DNA of 64,000 nucleotides from Daphnia pulex (lineage: Eukaryota > Arthropoda > Branchiopoda > Diplostraca > Daphniidae), in NCBI RefSeq assembly GCF_021134715.1, contig NC_060027.1, positions 2,232,001-2,296,000 of the forward strand. The letters are read 5' to 3'. The notes beneath the pieces were generated by a model. It had not been told where the DNA came from and ran no database searches. It worked only from the letters and a program-made list of their open reading frames with translations. The position numbers and the translations under genes were made by a program. Below, in pieces: positions 11,311-24,640 of the stretch. Within the stretch, counting starts at the first letter, position 1; each line of letters opens with the position of its first letter.

Positions 11311-14217
11311 ATGGAGAACTACAAAGGTGAGTCAATTCTCTTAACAATTTGAGATCCTTTCAGGTCAACGGGGAAATGACGAGTTGATGAATTCATTCGC
11401 CTGAATGAAGTCTGCGTCACCAATGTTACGACTTGGCAGACCATACACTACCGATCCCCTTTCTTTTTTAAATCTCGAATCAAATTAAAAATAAAAAGTT
11501 GAAACTTGTTTGATTAGATATGCTACAAACATCCGAAATATCTCTACGCAGGATGTCAAATAACTAAAACATGAGTAAACTTCCCATGTGTAGTTTCTTT
11601 TTAAAATTTTTCTTTCCGCTCAGGAAGTCAACGTTAGTAGTAACTGTTAACATGATAAATTCCGGATGATTGTTTACGTGACTTTGAAAAAAGAACCATT
11701 TTATTTTTCTGTCTCGGTCGTTGGCGTGATTTACGTGGCTGTGTGTACGTTGTCGGGCCCACACACACGTAACAAAACGACAACCAACATTTTTTCGCTG
11801 TTTTGTGTGATGCGGGGGTTAACGGTTGGTGCCGGCGATCGAATAAAAAGAAAAATCTAGTTCGTTGGCCTTTCCGTTGTTGGCTTCATTCTATCTCTCG
11901 AATGTTGTCTGTTACACGACAGTTAGTCATTGATTTTTCGATTTCGTTGGGCGGAAGTAGCCACGATCGGTGGAAATGTGGGAAAAACAGTCGAGTTTGA
12001 ACGTTTACGACATTATGCGTCATGCAGTGTACTGAATACGATTAGATCCAACCCCCCCTATGTACTGTATACACTGCATACCATATCGGGAATATTCATT
12101 TCCAACCGAAAAACTGGAGAGAAGGTGAAGGGGCTGTCGTCGGTTGCGAGAGGCTTTTGCGGCCATTACGCCCGACGGGTTGTCGACGGCGTCATAACGA
12201 AGAGAAGACACGCATGACGAAAGAAACATATTTTGAGTATAATACCGTAATAAGGGCGAACATTCTTCTTCTTCTCTTTACTTCTTCTTCGAACAAAACG
12301 ATTTCGAAAAGATGTTCAACTGCTGCGCAACATCAGCTGCATCTGCGTGCGGCGCGCCATTTTCGAAATGTTTGTTATATAACATTCTTCCCCCCCTCCG
12401 CAAAAGTATGAACAGGAAATGTATAATCTCTGCTGTTTTAGTTCCAATCAAGGCGTCAAGGCTTCATCAACAAGACTTTTGATGGATTAGTCCGACGCAC
12501 ATATCCAAATGTCGTGCTGGCCAACGCTCACAGCTGTTCTATACAGCATAAGACATTTTGAATTTCAGCGCGAAAACGGCATATCCTGTTCGAGTTCGCC
12601 GGGGACTTCTAAAAAACGACGATACATTAAAAAACGTTTGCCTAAAACGTCAGATTTCTCTCTTCGGGAAAAGAAAACGTTAGCGTTCCGCTTTCTTTCG
12701 AAATAATATGCCCAGCAACCGACCGTCTTTTGTTTATATCGGCTCTCTCTCTCTCCAGCTCTCAACATCGCAATAACAATAATGAGCGGCGATCATTCTT
12801 TTTCTTTTAATTGTTTTTCTTTTTTTTTTTTTCTTTTTTGCGTTCCTTTTTGGCGCAATAAAATAGAATAAAATTCACGATTGAAAAGTTGCTCGTCAAA
12901 ATTTCCTGTTCGTTTATTTCATCCGTTCAAAATTTAAAAGTTTTATTTGACGCGCGTTAAAATGTTCGCTACTGTAAATTTCCTCCAGCAGCCAGCCAGC
13001 CAGTCCGTGTAGTAGCGAGCTAGAAGGTAATCAGAGCGTGAAATAAGGTTTCGCTTTGCTTTGCTGGCCAATGTATTTCGCACGGAGCGTGAGCGTGAGC
13101 CATTGCGATGAGCGAACGGAACGATAGGATTCATAGAGAGAGAAAAAGGCGGGAAAAGATAGAAAAGAATCGTCGAACTGTGAATGACTGAATGGCATCG
13201 CGCTCAGTTAGAGAAATGACGACCGCATCGTGAATCACAAACGACGTGAATATTATACACACGACTAATCCCGGCCGCCCACCCCCCCTGCAAACAATAA
13301 TAGAGTGAACTTTTTTGTTCGCTCGGGAATACTTTGCGGTTTGAATTTAGAAGGAGGGTCGATTTTTAAAAATTTTCTATCGATATCTTAATAGCTGGCT
13401 AATTAGACGATTAGTGTCGTCTGCTTTCTATTGTCTCAATCTCTCAAAAACACGTTGCACACATGTTACAACAAATGATAAATTACAAAAATGTGGTTAA
13501 TAACCACTGGTTATAGAATCACACACTGCATGCTGTTAAGCAGGTAAATAAAACCAAGATTACTAATAGAATGATTATGGGAGCTAAAATAGTTAAACAT
13601 CTTCCAAATTTGTGAAATCTTAATTCCTTGCTGACTAGGGATTAATCATGTAAGCCCTCTGTTAATGCATGGCTGTTTGTTTGCACTGTGTAACCTTTTC
13701 TTTTATGTACAGATTTGAGGCCTTAGCCAGCCATTCTAACTACAAGATATTCAAGTTTTGCTTGTGCTGGATCTGTCATCACCAACAATCCCAGCAACAA
13801 CGCTTGGGTAATGATTTCTTTCCTTTAATCCTGAGACCTATTTTAATGATGCATGACTTGCATCAATGCAGTGGCACGTAAACCTTAAGTTCTGCTGTTT
13901 ATGAAGAATTAGGATTCACCCACTGCTACATTTTCAACTTTTTCTTACTTGTCGTTTCTGTAAATGTTTTTCGTAACCCATTTTAAATTTTCTAATGTAG
14001 ATAAACAGCATCAAGTTTGATGGGAGAAACTACCGATGTCGGCCGATCTTTCTTATTCCCCTTTCTTTAAATCCCCTCTGTCCTCGTGTACACCCATGTG
14101 AGTGTGGGGGTATTCACGAGTCTGAGGCCCCTTTCCCCTATCCCGCCTGATGGATTCAACTCTTCTGCAGATGGAGCAACTGGAGATGATGCCTGGCTGT
14201 ATTTCCCAGGCTTAAAG
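11311..14217 (+). other. Weak candidate exons of an unidentified plus-strand gene
   Basis: An ATG at 11311 opens MENYK and reaches a strong donor (gtgagt) at 11327 in phase 1. An AG-preceded stretch at 14171-14217 would continue in phase as DGATGDDAWLYFPGLK up to a weak GT (gtcgga). Another good acceptor/donor pair brackets 13713-13807, but it would stop in the MENYK frame and could be a UTR or non-coding-RNA exon. I could not find the following exons. The frame agreement is suggestive only. Otherwise 11.3-14.2 kb shows simple sequence and no recognisable gene. Confidence 0.22.
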
Positions 14218-17200
14218 GTCGGACAAGTCTATCTCTTTTCTTCCTTTTTGAACTATCTGGTATAGCGTTGATTTGAAATCGTAAAACGTAGTACGATTAT
14301 TCCTGAGCCATACTGTTGACTGGAACTGTTTTCTCTTGCCACTTTTGTTGACTCGGTTAGGGTTCGTTAAATAACTCATTTGGACAACGACTGTACAGAT
14401 CAGGCCTGTTTTTGTCCCTCAAAAGTTTCTCTGTGGGTAAACAATCGATTTCAAAAATGTTTTAACTTGAAACACTCCAAGCAACATTGTGCAAGTACTC
14501 AAGTAGGAAATTTTATTATCAAAAGGGACCTCCTCGAGTTATTATTATTTACACAGGCTTCGGTCTGTATAAATTCTTCTCGACTCTCGACTTATTTGTG
14601 CGCTGTCAAGAGAGAAAATGATGCAACTCACGACGACACGAGCTCGTTCAAACGCGACGGAAGTCAAATCGTCGTAATGCAACAATAAATTCATCATTTC
14701 GAAATCGTCGAGTGTGCACAACAATAATCATAATAATAATAGAAAACTTTCGTTTTATATCAATTGCGGATTTCGTTGAATAGGGGGACAAACTTTCCCG
14801 AGCCAGAAGCGAAAATATTTGCATTGAAAACGAATGAAAATTAGCGAGAACTCTCCAAAAGTTTCGTGTCTTTTCAACGGCGTCTAAAATTTCAAAAAAA
14901 AAAAAATAATAATCTTTTTTTCAGTTTACATTGGTCGGCGTCGTTAATAGCGTCGCTCTTTGATGGCGGAAGATTTCAGGCATAGCACAGCAGCAGGCCC
15001 TTTCAAAAAACCATTTGAAACGAAACACAAACTGTGCATAATCATATTCATTCATTGGGGTTTCTATTACACCTTGCTGCTCAACTGTTATCTTGTTGGA
15101 CGACGGCTGCTGCGGCTATTAAATCAGCATTCACCAAATCTCCGCTGGCCCGTTTAAAAGAATATCTGAACCAGTTAAAATCTTTTTTGTCTTTTAGCTT
15201 TTCTCTCTCTTGCAGCGCGATGATGAACATCCATTTTTGCTCGGTGTAATTATGACGTTGGGCGCACCAAACTATCAACTCCACTTTTTTACGATTGGCT
15301 TTTTTCCTCTGTATTATTGTTGAGCTGTTGTGCGCCCAACTTATTACGCTTAGCTCTTTTAGCCATCATTTTACCCCTGTTATTTCCCAAGTTAAAAAAG
15401 TCAGCACTCTGCCAGTTTTATATTACGTATACCTGCTGGCAGCCAGCAGCCAACAGCAGCAACATCCCGGTGATTTATTTATGATGGAACCCATTGCGCA
15501 GTTGTGCTCGACGCCAGATTGTTTGCCATCATCATTGTCTACCCATTTTTCATGCGGACCGAGAGAACCGTGCCACCGTGCCGAGAGAGGCCAGACACAC
15601 ACACGGCAACGCTCGACTAGAGATTGATGATGCACCACCATGCATCACGCTGTACATTTATAATAACGTACAGACACACACAAGGTGGGAGAATAAACAT
15701 TTCTTTTTCTTTGGGTTCCTCGGGAAAAAAAAATGGCGAATAAGTGGGAAACTCTTTAAATTCAACTTTGCGTGACGGGAAAGAAAGAAAAAAACAAAAC
15801 AACTTCTTCTTATTATTACCTTTTCCTCCTACCTTTTGATTGGCAGTTGTATAACTCTGTTTTTTTATTTTTCTTATAACACATTATCTATCTGGTGAAT
15901 CATCAAAAAGAATTGTGGCGAAAGTGCTTTGATATTTACTTTGATTTATGACGTCAAACGCTGAGGGGGGAAAAAAAAAGAGAGAGAAAAAAGACCGTAA
16001 CTCGTATAATAAATGGAATTCTACTTTGATTGAACGGGTCCATATGGTACGTAGGAGAGAGAACATTGGCATCAATCGGGAATACCAGAACAAACTAGTA
16101 GCATTCAAAAAGCAAAAATTGTTGTTATTTTTTTTTATTATGGGCCAAGTTTTTCTTCGTGAATTGCGGTCGAGTGGTAGAGGAGAAGAAAAAAATATAA
16201 ATGCCTAACTCTATAAAAGAGCCCCCAGCTGAGAGAGAGAGAGAGAGATGGCGGGTAAAAAGTCACGAAGCTTCAGCAGCAGGGCGGCCGTTCAGCTCCC
16301 GCTTCAATGACGTAGCGGATCGTGCAGTCGTTCGCTGCTGCTCGCCAGAGTGATGGAGAATAAGAGGCCAGCAACATCGCGGGTATTTCCTAAATAAGTC
16401 TGTATACACGCCATCTGGGCCCCTTTTTCTTTATTTCACGCGGGGCGAATGCACCCAGCATACGGTAGTATAGATTATGTCTACATCGCAACTACCTACT
16501 GGATGGCGAAATTTTTCCGTCTATAATAAAATAGCCGGACCTACGATCCAGCCGAGTATATTCCCCGAATAAGAAATAAGGCGCTTATAAGAAAACGATG
16601 TCTTCATAATATATCCATCACGGAATTTCTAGGAAACAAAAAAATAATAATTTGGAAATTTTTTTTATATTGACATACTTTTTAAAAACTATTAAGCTGC
16701 TGGTGTGTAGTCGCCTATGAACTGCGGTATTAAAAATAAAAAACCTCAGAGAGAATGACTGGCCAGAAATCTAAGGAAGGTGTGCATGTTCATATTGATG
16801 TCGGCTTCTCTCTAACTCTACGGCCAACGATGGCGTGAGTCGTCGTCTACGCCCGATTCCTTTTTGTCACGTAAGCGTAACCCCCGCATGCGACTGTCCT
16901 CAAATTTGTTTTTTAAATCGATTCCATATAACTCTCTCTCTCTGGCGCTAAAAAATATTTGATCGTGAAAGGTGTTACATTCACCCAGTTGTGTTTCAAT
17001 TTACAATTCCGTCCAATCATTGTCTATGGAACCCCTTAGAAACAATATTGAGAAAGTTCTTGATTCTATATCAGTGCATTATCCACGCCGACAGAGATAA
17101 GGATCATATATAATAGGAGTAGTAGACTGTCGACTCTATTACACAGAAGATACCGCGACCCGCCGCTCCGTGATTAGATATATCTGAATGTGTAAATGGC

Positions 17201-20200
17201 GTTTCGCAAGTCACGGTTGTATCAAATTCGGTCCGGCTATAGATGCGATACGCTAGAAAAGCAGCGGGAGTATATACTGGATCTAAGTATGTCACCGCCA
17301 AATAATGCCCCCCCGTCATTCGTACTTCTCTCGGCATTTCTCTCTACTTTTTGTCTTCTTTCTTCTTCGGAACATTCTTTCACTCACGTCAGATGAAATA
17401 ATAACACCGTCAAGACGTGACTGTCTCACGCTGCTATGCGTTTCTGCCTTGCGTATTCCCCTATTGGCGCTAGACAGCGCGCCTTATTCAATTAAAACTA
17501 GACCCAATGTTGTGTGGGACTCGTTATCAGTGTAGACTGATACTAAGAGAATGTAGCTCGACTTTGCACTTGGATAATTCAATTGTAAATTATTACGCTA
17601 TTAAATACGTAATTGATTAAAATATGCGCAAAAGATTCTGATAATTATATTCTGATGTTCTCGGGTTTCCGACTGGCGCATTCATAATTCTTATTGGGGT
17701 TTTGAGTAGTATAGCGGCTGAAAAAGATGGTAACTATGTTTGGTGTAGATGTGTACATGTTGACGCAATATGGATGGATGTTTATACAGATACTGATGTA
17801 TGGAGTATGTGAGTTATTCCGGGAATGGTTTGAATAACCTGCCGCTTCAAATTACTTTGGCCTTAGTGCCGTCCCATGTATTTATAGCCTCTACTACTAC
17901 CGTACTCTCTCTCTGATGTATAAACTATAAATACATATACACGACAATGCATATGTTGTGTCTATAGTATACATAGTAATTCCTTTCAACTCCCCTATAT
18001 GCACCCTACATACACACACAAAGAAAGAAGGGAAATTAGTGGAATTTCTCGTGTTATGGTTATCTGTCTTGATTTTCCATCAGCCAAGCGAAGAGCGTGT
18101 GGGGGGGGGGGGAGGCTCATCAGTGGCACACAGAGAGAGAGGGGCTGATGGGCGAGGCCCTCCTTTTCGTTTATATTTAAACAGCTGCTGCTGCTGGTGT
18201 GCGCTTTGGCTTATAGCGCTTTGACTCTTGCGTATAGATGTGGGCGTTCGGGAGTAGAAAGCGTAGATCCCGCGGGGCCCCACGCAACTTTTATTTTCTT
18301 TCCAACTGTTGTGTTACACTATGCAGACTGCAGAGTGCGCGCGGGCTATATTATGCATTGAATGGCGGCGGCGGCGGAAGGAAGGAAAAATTTGAAAAAG
18401 GATGTGGTTCACGAGGAAACACATATCTATCTGGTGTATCTCTTTGACTCTGATATCCACTCGGCCGATGTATCTCCAAGGCCAAACCATTTTATTTTTT
18501 AGATATAAACTTTCTTTTTTTATTTATTTTTTTGATGAAATTAACCTCAATATTCTTATACGAGAAAATAACAATTTTTAATTTTTTGAAAAAAAATGTC
18601 GGTGATGACCCGCTGTGAGCCAAACCGCCCATTAATCGGCCATACGGTTCTCGATAGATGCAAACGAAGCAGAAAATGTGGGTCCATCTTTTTATTTGAT
18701 TTGTCTTCCCCTTTTCAAACGATGTCAAAGTCGTATAAATACATTGGCGGTCACACGGGGGAATACAAATGAATTTTGACATGCAACTCTTAATATGTGA
18801 CTTTCTTTTAGTCCCCGACCAACCGGTTATATGTAGAAGAGAGAGACTTCCTTCTCCCCCCTTATCAGAATTCGATTTTTTTCCGGGACATCAAACAAGA
18901 AATTGATCGTTTCATTAATTTGGTGAAATTGGATGTCAACAGGTCCCGTGAATCATAATCATACGTAACTTTTTGCTTACAGTTTTTATCTCCCGCATTT
19001 TATTTAAAAAAAAAAAAAAAAAAAAAAAACAGAATTTTCCATTACGTAATAAAACGTAGAAAGTTGAATTTGTCGGAGATGGGGAGACACATGGCCGACT
19101 AATATCTATCTAATCTCTCGGAGACGCTCATTAGCCACTCTGCACGAAACACTTTGTCCCTTGGTACATCAAAAGACATTCAAGTCTGACTTTTCTTTTG
19201 TCTTATTCCTGCCGACTAAAGGGTCGACCATTTGCGCTACAGCTGAACTACCCGTTGCAATCAACCGCAGCGCTTTAAAAAAAAAGAACACTTCCCATTC
19301 TAAATGTTTTATACGCAAAGCGACGAAATGATTCCGCCGCCGGTGCGTTAAAATAAATACATACTCTTACGTACGTACAGCATTCTTTCGCCTATAGCTA
19401 GTACACACACACTATATACTTTGTGTTGGCTAAAGTCAAAGAATGTGTATATATAATAAAGCGATGACCATTTGAAATGGGACACACACACACATTCGAA
19501 GCAAAACTGTTCGACACAACAGCCAAAGAAAAGAAAAGAAGTCAAAGAAGTGGGTGACAGCCGGAAACACCTGTTGGCAGCAGTGGTCGTGTCTAATAAC
19601 GACACAGGCATCATAATGATTACGTGCATCTATAGCGGTCTACGTGCTTACAGCCATGCACCATTACACGCATCTTCAAGTGGGTACGTATATAGGGGGA
19701 TTATATGTGTGTGTGCGCCCTCTGCGTGAATGCACGACCAAAAAAGATAATGACGTTATTAAGATGGAAAAAATACAATTACATTTCTTTTTTTGGAATT
19801 GTGATTATAATGAGGGTCCGTAATAAGCCACCTGCTTGAGAAATTAAGCAACCCCGGCACGTCGTCGAGCCTGACATAAAAATATCATCAAGAAGACACT
19901 CTAATGAAATTCATTGGGTTGCGCCAAATTGGAGAATGATGTATAGAAGACACGAGGGGGCCAGAGCTTTTCAACGTTAATTGAGGAAACGACGCGGCGA
20001 TTGGTTGCGAAAAAAAAAGACAAAAGAAATTGTAGAAAAAGAAAAGGTCGACCTCGAACTGGCGGACATGACGTCAGTTTCTTTTTTAATGTTGGCCTGC
20101 TGCTCCCGATCGCGAAAAAAGCCGAGCAACAAAGTTGTTGAGCGCTACGTGTCGTAAAATTGTCGAATTGCGATTCAGAACTATAGAGACGACGGCGTTC

Positions 20201-20640
20201 GGGAACCAAGAGGTCCTTTTTCACGTTTTATGGACGGCAGTTCAGCAGCCCAATCGCTGGCAATTGTTGCAGCGAGGAAAGTTCTCGTATGTGTGTACGT
20301 CCCTATTTGGTCGCCGTGTAATGGCCTTGCAGAAGAATAGCGAACGAAAAAGGTCATCAAACAACAAAGTGTAGACACGTCGTGTGGTTTTTCTTTTTCG
20401 CTTTTTTTCGCAAAGTATATAGGCAACAGGTCATGGCTTGTTGTTGTTGTGGCGCACATGAATGGGTGTGCAGTTTTCCTTTTCTCTGACTCGAAATGGA
20501 AGAACAGGATTTTCGTGTCTGTGTCGAATTTCATTGCTTTCGTTTTTCACGTGAAATTATTCCCGTAGAGATTGTCTGAAATTTCTGAAAGGGTTTTTTC
20601 GTTCTACCATTTGGTTAAATAGCTTTAGTTGTTGATCGCC
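14218..20640. other. Non-coding, simple-sequence-rich region
   Basis: I found no exon with splice sites plus a plausible frame on either strand. The region holds many tetranucleotide and dinucleotide repeats, a poly-A block near 19004-19029, and TA-rich tracts around 17.5-18.0 kb. It may be introns or regulatory DNA of flanking genes. Confidence 0.4.
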
Positions 20641-20669
20641 TCGCTAGATAGCAATAGTTGCCCATCACC

Positions 20670-20682
20670 CCGCTAGATGGCC
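20670..20682 (+). promoter_or_regulatory. CTCF-like motif
   Basis: The sequence CCGCTAGATGGCC fits the CTCF core CCASYAGRKGGCR at all but two positions. A degenerate half-copy (CGCTAGATAGC) lies about 30 bp upstream, at 20642-20652. Related copies occur near 26.43, 26.47, 27.44 and 32.67 kb. Confidence 0.35.
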
Positions 20683-22013
20683 AATCGCCATGACTTTAAC
20701 TCGATCGTCACTCGTCAGTCGCTCGGCCCAATTATTAAATTAAGTAGGGGTCTTTTTTTCTGCTTTTTTTCTGCATTGAAGCAAATAAGTAACATGCAAA
20801 TGACAAACTATCGTTCACTCATTTTGCCAAACTTTAACAAAGGTAAAGTTATTTAGAGTCCCTGAATAGTGTGAGGTTGTGAACTTGTTAATTTCAAGAA
20901 AATTGTGTTGTCAGGAGGTGAGGTAAACCAAACCCTGACCAAACGTACTTGACCTGAGTACCAGCCCACCAGAGGTATCATTGAAATTACCTGTTTCTTT
21001 TTTTCAGTTTTGTTTAGTTTTGTTTTATAAGAATGAACAAAGTTTACAGACCAAAAAATCTAAAATTGATTTTGCACTGCAATCTCAGCTTCCGATTTCT
21101 GTATCATATTTATGATCAGAAGAAAATGATGTAAGTGCTTCATTTTCTTCAATCTCACAAAAAAAAATTATCTTGTTTTTCAGATGCATGTGAGATGGTG
21201 AAATCCTGAATCTCAAAAAATCCAATAACTTCATTTCACCGAATCGACTTTCTTTTCCAATTTGAATCTCCACTGGTGAGTTGTAGTTAAGCCTATTTAT
21301 GTAGCCTAATACTATAGATAATAGACTAATTTTTTGGAGCTTGGTTCATGCGAGCTTCGACAGCATTCTAGCAGTTGGCTGTTTTATCAAAATGAGAAAA
21401 CATGCACATTCAAATTCTCACAGCATCACATAGACTGTGTGTCTGACACAACTGCTGATAACACCAAGTGGAAAATTTGTTTGGAATTTTAAATGATAAA
21501 TACTTTCTTTTGTTCTACATCATCTCAGGTATGAGCTCTGAGACTATGCATTCTCTTGTTTTTTTTAAATCTTGTAAAATGTCCTCGTCCACAAATTATC
21601 TCCTAAAATCTTCATTATCATTCAGATCTGCATTAGGTTGCTGTTACAGTAAATATGATCCAGTGAAATATTCCTCAGTCGATTTCATGTCTTTTATGTG
21701 TTATCGTCAATATCCTGAGCTTTAGAAAAAACAGTGTTCATTCCAACATTCCATTCCATTGCCAACACACAAGATGCAAGTTTCTGAATGGAAGTAAAGA
21801 GTTTTATCAAGATTGGACTTGATTTGCTAATAATAATTGGAACTGATTTTCAACAGTGAAAGTGCGTGATCAAGATAATGCCGCTAATAAGGTGTGTATT
21901 ATGTTGACGAAAGCCATTTCTAGCTTCTATTTATATCAGGTAAAATGATTTAGTACATGAAGGTCAAGTATAGATAAAGCTCGGAAAAAGATGCATCTTA
22001 TGGTAGGGGCATC

Positions 22014-22148
22014 TCAATTAGTAGTGGCTTCCTATATTTCCATCAAAATGAATATATATTTTCTTATAGTCTATCTACAAAATTGTTTTCTTACCACAGC
22101 AACGGCGAAACAGACAACAACTAGGACGAAAATGGGAAGGAACTTCAT
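22014..22148 (-). pseudogene. Truncated sister of the EKPT-repeat secreted gene
   Basis: Exon 1 (22148-22095) encodes MKFLPIFVLVVVCFAVAV, almost identical to the signal-peptide exon at 24093-24040, with the same donor and the same flanking upstream sequence. The second exon starts at the equivalent acceptor (22031) but reads only EATTN before TGA at 22016-22014. Compared with the intact copy, the whole repeat-bearing body of exon 2 is missing between homologous flanks, so this looks like a deletion in one of two tandem copies. It could still yield a 23-residue leader-only product. I call it a pseudogene, with moderate confidence. Confidence 0.55.
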
Positions 22149-23159
22149 CTATTAGCGTTGTCGATGGGATCTGAGCTTCTGTAGATGTGGATCGTCAACT
22201 GCGACAGGGCCACCATTTTAAAGTGCATTACAACCTGTTGTTTATAACACAGTAGAGAGCATTGAAAAGATATCTGGCGAGTGCCATACCGTAAGCTGGG
22301 TCTAGTCTCCGTTCTATTGCATGTCACTTTTTCATTATTTATTTGAAAAACAAAAATTAACCAGATACAGTGTGTGTCCAGGGGAAAAGCCTCAGTAACC
22401 TAACACGCAAATGCAGCCCGACGTTGTTCGGTTTTTGAGGACGAGGTAACAGGCATCGTCGAAGCGTTAATAATGCGCAACATTCCCAAAGTGACTAAGT
22501 CTCAGCTATAGTTGGCTATAAAATATGATTTTAAACGATGAATCATACGAAAGTGTATATCCATACCTACGCTATTAGTAAAATATTTTTGGCCCGCAAT
22601 TAATGTACACTTAAAAATCTGTTGTTCTAAATGTTTAGATTGTTGGCTTCACGAGTCATTTTGATCACGATTCTTTGGCAAGGCGCGAATGCGGTTTGAA
22701 GTGCCTCATCCCCAAATTATCTCCTAAAATCTTCACCCTGTAGGTTTCACCAGGGTTTCAGTTACGGTGAATAAGGTCCAGTTAAATATTACTCAGTCAA
22801 TTTCATTTTTAAATCGCATGCTCTAGAAGGAAAAGATGGCTTTTTCTAACATTTTGTGCTTCAAATTACTCGTGTACAGTTCCCCTTTGCCTGAAGGATA
22901 TGCTGTCTTGGACCAACATTCACCAAAATGTAAGTTTTTGAATGGAAAGAAAGTTTTCTCCTTGAATGTATTTGTAGCTAATGGAAACTGATTTTCAACT
23001 GAGAAAGCGGTAAGACAATGCTTCTTATGTGTGTATTCTAATGACATCAGACCAAATTATTTATTATAGAAGGAAAAGCTGGAAAAAAGATACATCTTAT
23101 TATAGGGATACTGTTTCAAATAGAAGAAAACTTAAGGATTAAACTGGCTACTCAGTGAA

Positions 23160-24093
23160 TCAGAGAATAGTGGTTGGGGCATCAGTGACTGGGGCAACTG
23201 TGCTTGGGGCAACTGTGCTTGGTGCTTCAGATGTGCTTCTTCCACCAGTGACTGGGGCATCGGTGATAGTTATCGACATCGTAGTGGTGGTTGTCGTCCA
23301 GGGTGTAGGTTTCTTCGTTGTCTTCGGTTTCTCTGTTTTTTCTGGTTTTTCGGTCTTTGGTTTCTCTGTTTTTTCTGGTTTTTCGGTCTTCGGTTTCTCA
23401 GTTTTTTCTGGTTTTTCTGTCTTTGGTTTCTCCGTTTTTTCTGGTTTTTCGGTCTTCGGTTTCTCAGTTTTTTCTGGTTTTTCTGTCTTTGGTTTCTCCG
23501 TTTTTTCTGGTTTTTCGGTCTTCGGTTTCTCAGTTTTTTCTGGTTTTTCTGTCTTTGGTTTCTCGGTTTTTTCTGGTTTTTCTGTCTTTGGTTTCTCCGT
23601 TTTTTCTGGTTTTTCTGTCTTTGGTTTCTCAGTTTTTTCTGGTTTTTCGGTCTTCGGTTTCTCAGTTTTTTCTGGTTTTTCTGTCTTTGGTTTCTCAGTT
23701 TTTTCTGGTTTTTCGGTCTTCGGTTTCTCAGTTTTTTCTGGTTTTTCGGTCTTCGGTTTCTCTGGTTTTTCGGTCTTTGGTTTCTCCGTTTTTTCTGGTT
23801 TTTCTCCCCCTTTTCTCTCGGAATACTCGGGCAGTAATGATTGAATTGTTTGTTTAGGCTTGGCGTCCTATATTTCCGTCAAAATAAAATGTATATTTTA
23901 CTTTCTTCTCGATTCGGCAACCTATTTTTTTGCCAAATCAATGAGCGTCCTATTATACTTACGTTTGTATGCATTACTATATTCTGAACCGTTTTTTATA
24001 CTTGACTAATATTAATATTCTAAAAATTAAATTTCTTACCACAACAACGGCGAAGCAGACAGCAACTAGGACGAAAATGGGGAGGAACTTCAT
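23160..24093 (-). CDS. Secreted protein with Glu-Lys-Pro-Thr minisatellite
   Basis: Exon 1 is 24093-24040 and exon 2 is 23867-23160 (TGA), joined in phase 0, for 253 residues. Exon 1 encodes a hydrophobic signal peptide, MKFLPIFVLVAVCFAVVV, with probable cleavage just after the splice (VVVDA/KP). The mature chain has a short Gln/Glu segment, then about 14 copies of an 11-residue unit of the form EKPEKTEKPKT, then a Thr/Pro/Ala tail (TTTTTTMSITITDAPV and repeated APSTV). It is charged, disordered and rich in O-glycosylation sites, so an extracellular mucin-like, cuticle or adhesive role is possible. I know of no matching family. A TATA-like CATAAAATG and a CAGTT initiator-like site lie about 75 and 50 bp before the ATG and are shared with the truncated sister. 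Confidence 0.7.
23327..23806 (-). repeat. 33-bp coding minisatellite (about 14 copies)
   Basis: A 33-bp unit repeats almost without interruption inside exon 2 of the secreted gene. The unit length is a multiple of three, so copy-number change keeps the frame and all six frames stay open. That explains the long Gly-Phe-Ser-Val translation of the opposite strand. Two sub-variants (a cttcgg form and a ctttgg form) alternate, which points to higher-order duplication. One truncated unit lies near the 3' plus-strand end. Confidence 0.8.
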
Positions 24094-24382
24094 CTTCTAG
24101 CGTTGTCGATGGGACCTGAGCTTCTGTAGATGTGGATCGTCAACTGCGACGGGGGCTCCATTTTATGGTCATTTTCATCAGTCGCCATATTGGTGAACCC
24201 AACTTTCGTTGACGTCAGTTCCATAAAAAAAAACCTGTTGATTATATTAGTAGAATGCATTGAAAAAAATTTGGACACGCTACATCCTGTATGAGAGCCG
24301 GATCTAGTCTCCGTTCTATATGGTTTTTTCGTTATAGAGTTGTTTTTCTGGAAAACAGATATCTGCACCAGATATCTGGTGC

Positions 24383-24640
24383 AGTTGTTCGGTTTTTGAG
24401 GACGAGGTAACAGGCAACGTCGAAGCGTTATTAATGCGAAACATTCCGAAAATGACTAAGACTCAGCTAGTTAGTTCGCTATATATTTATAATATTTCAT
24501 TTTAACAGCGATTCGTATTAAGTGTTTATGCAGGAATATGCTTCAATTACCTAATTCGCACCTGCACAAGCCAAATCCGCCGTTGTTCGGTGTTTGAGGA
24601 CGCGGTTCCAGGCAGCATTGAAGCGTTAATAAGTTCAAGC
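24383..24640 (-). repeat. Duplicated upstream block of the secreted-gene family
   Basis: A block starting GTTGTTCGGTTTTTGAGGA and running through GAAGCGTTAATAA occurs at about 22423-22486, 24383-24446 and (diverged) 24582-24640. The first two copies stand the same distance upstream of the truncated and intact minus-strand genes. The third implies a further unit that has lost its gene, or a duplicated regulatory element. Confidence 0.6.

Noticed and set aside
23155..23857. Plus-strand open frames rich in Gly-Phe-Ser-Val or Leu-Phe-Arg-Ser over the minisatellite
   Set aside because: They are mirror translations of the 33-bp repeat. The minus strand has a signal-peptide exon, in-phase splice sites and a natural stop, so the coding strand is minus.
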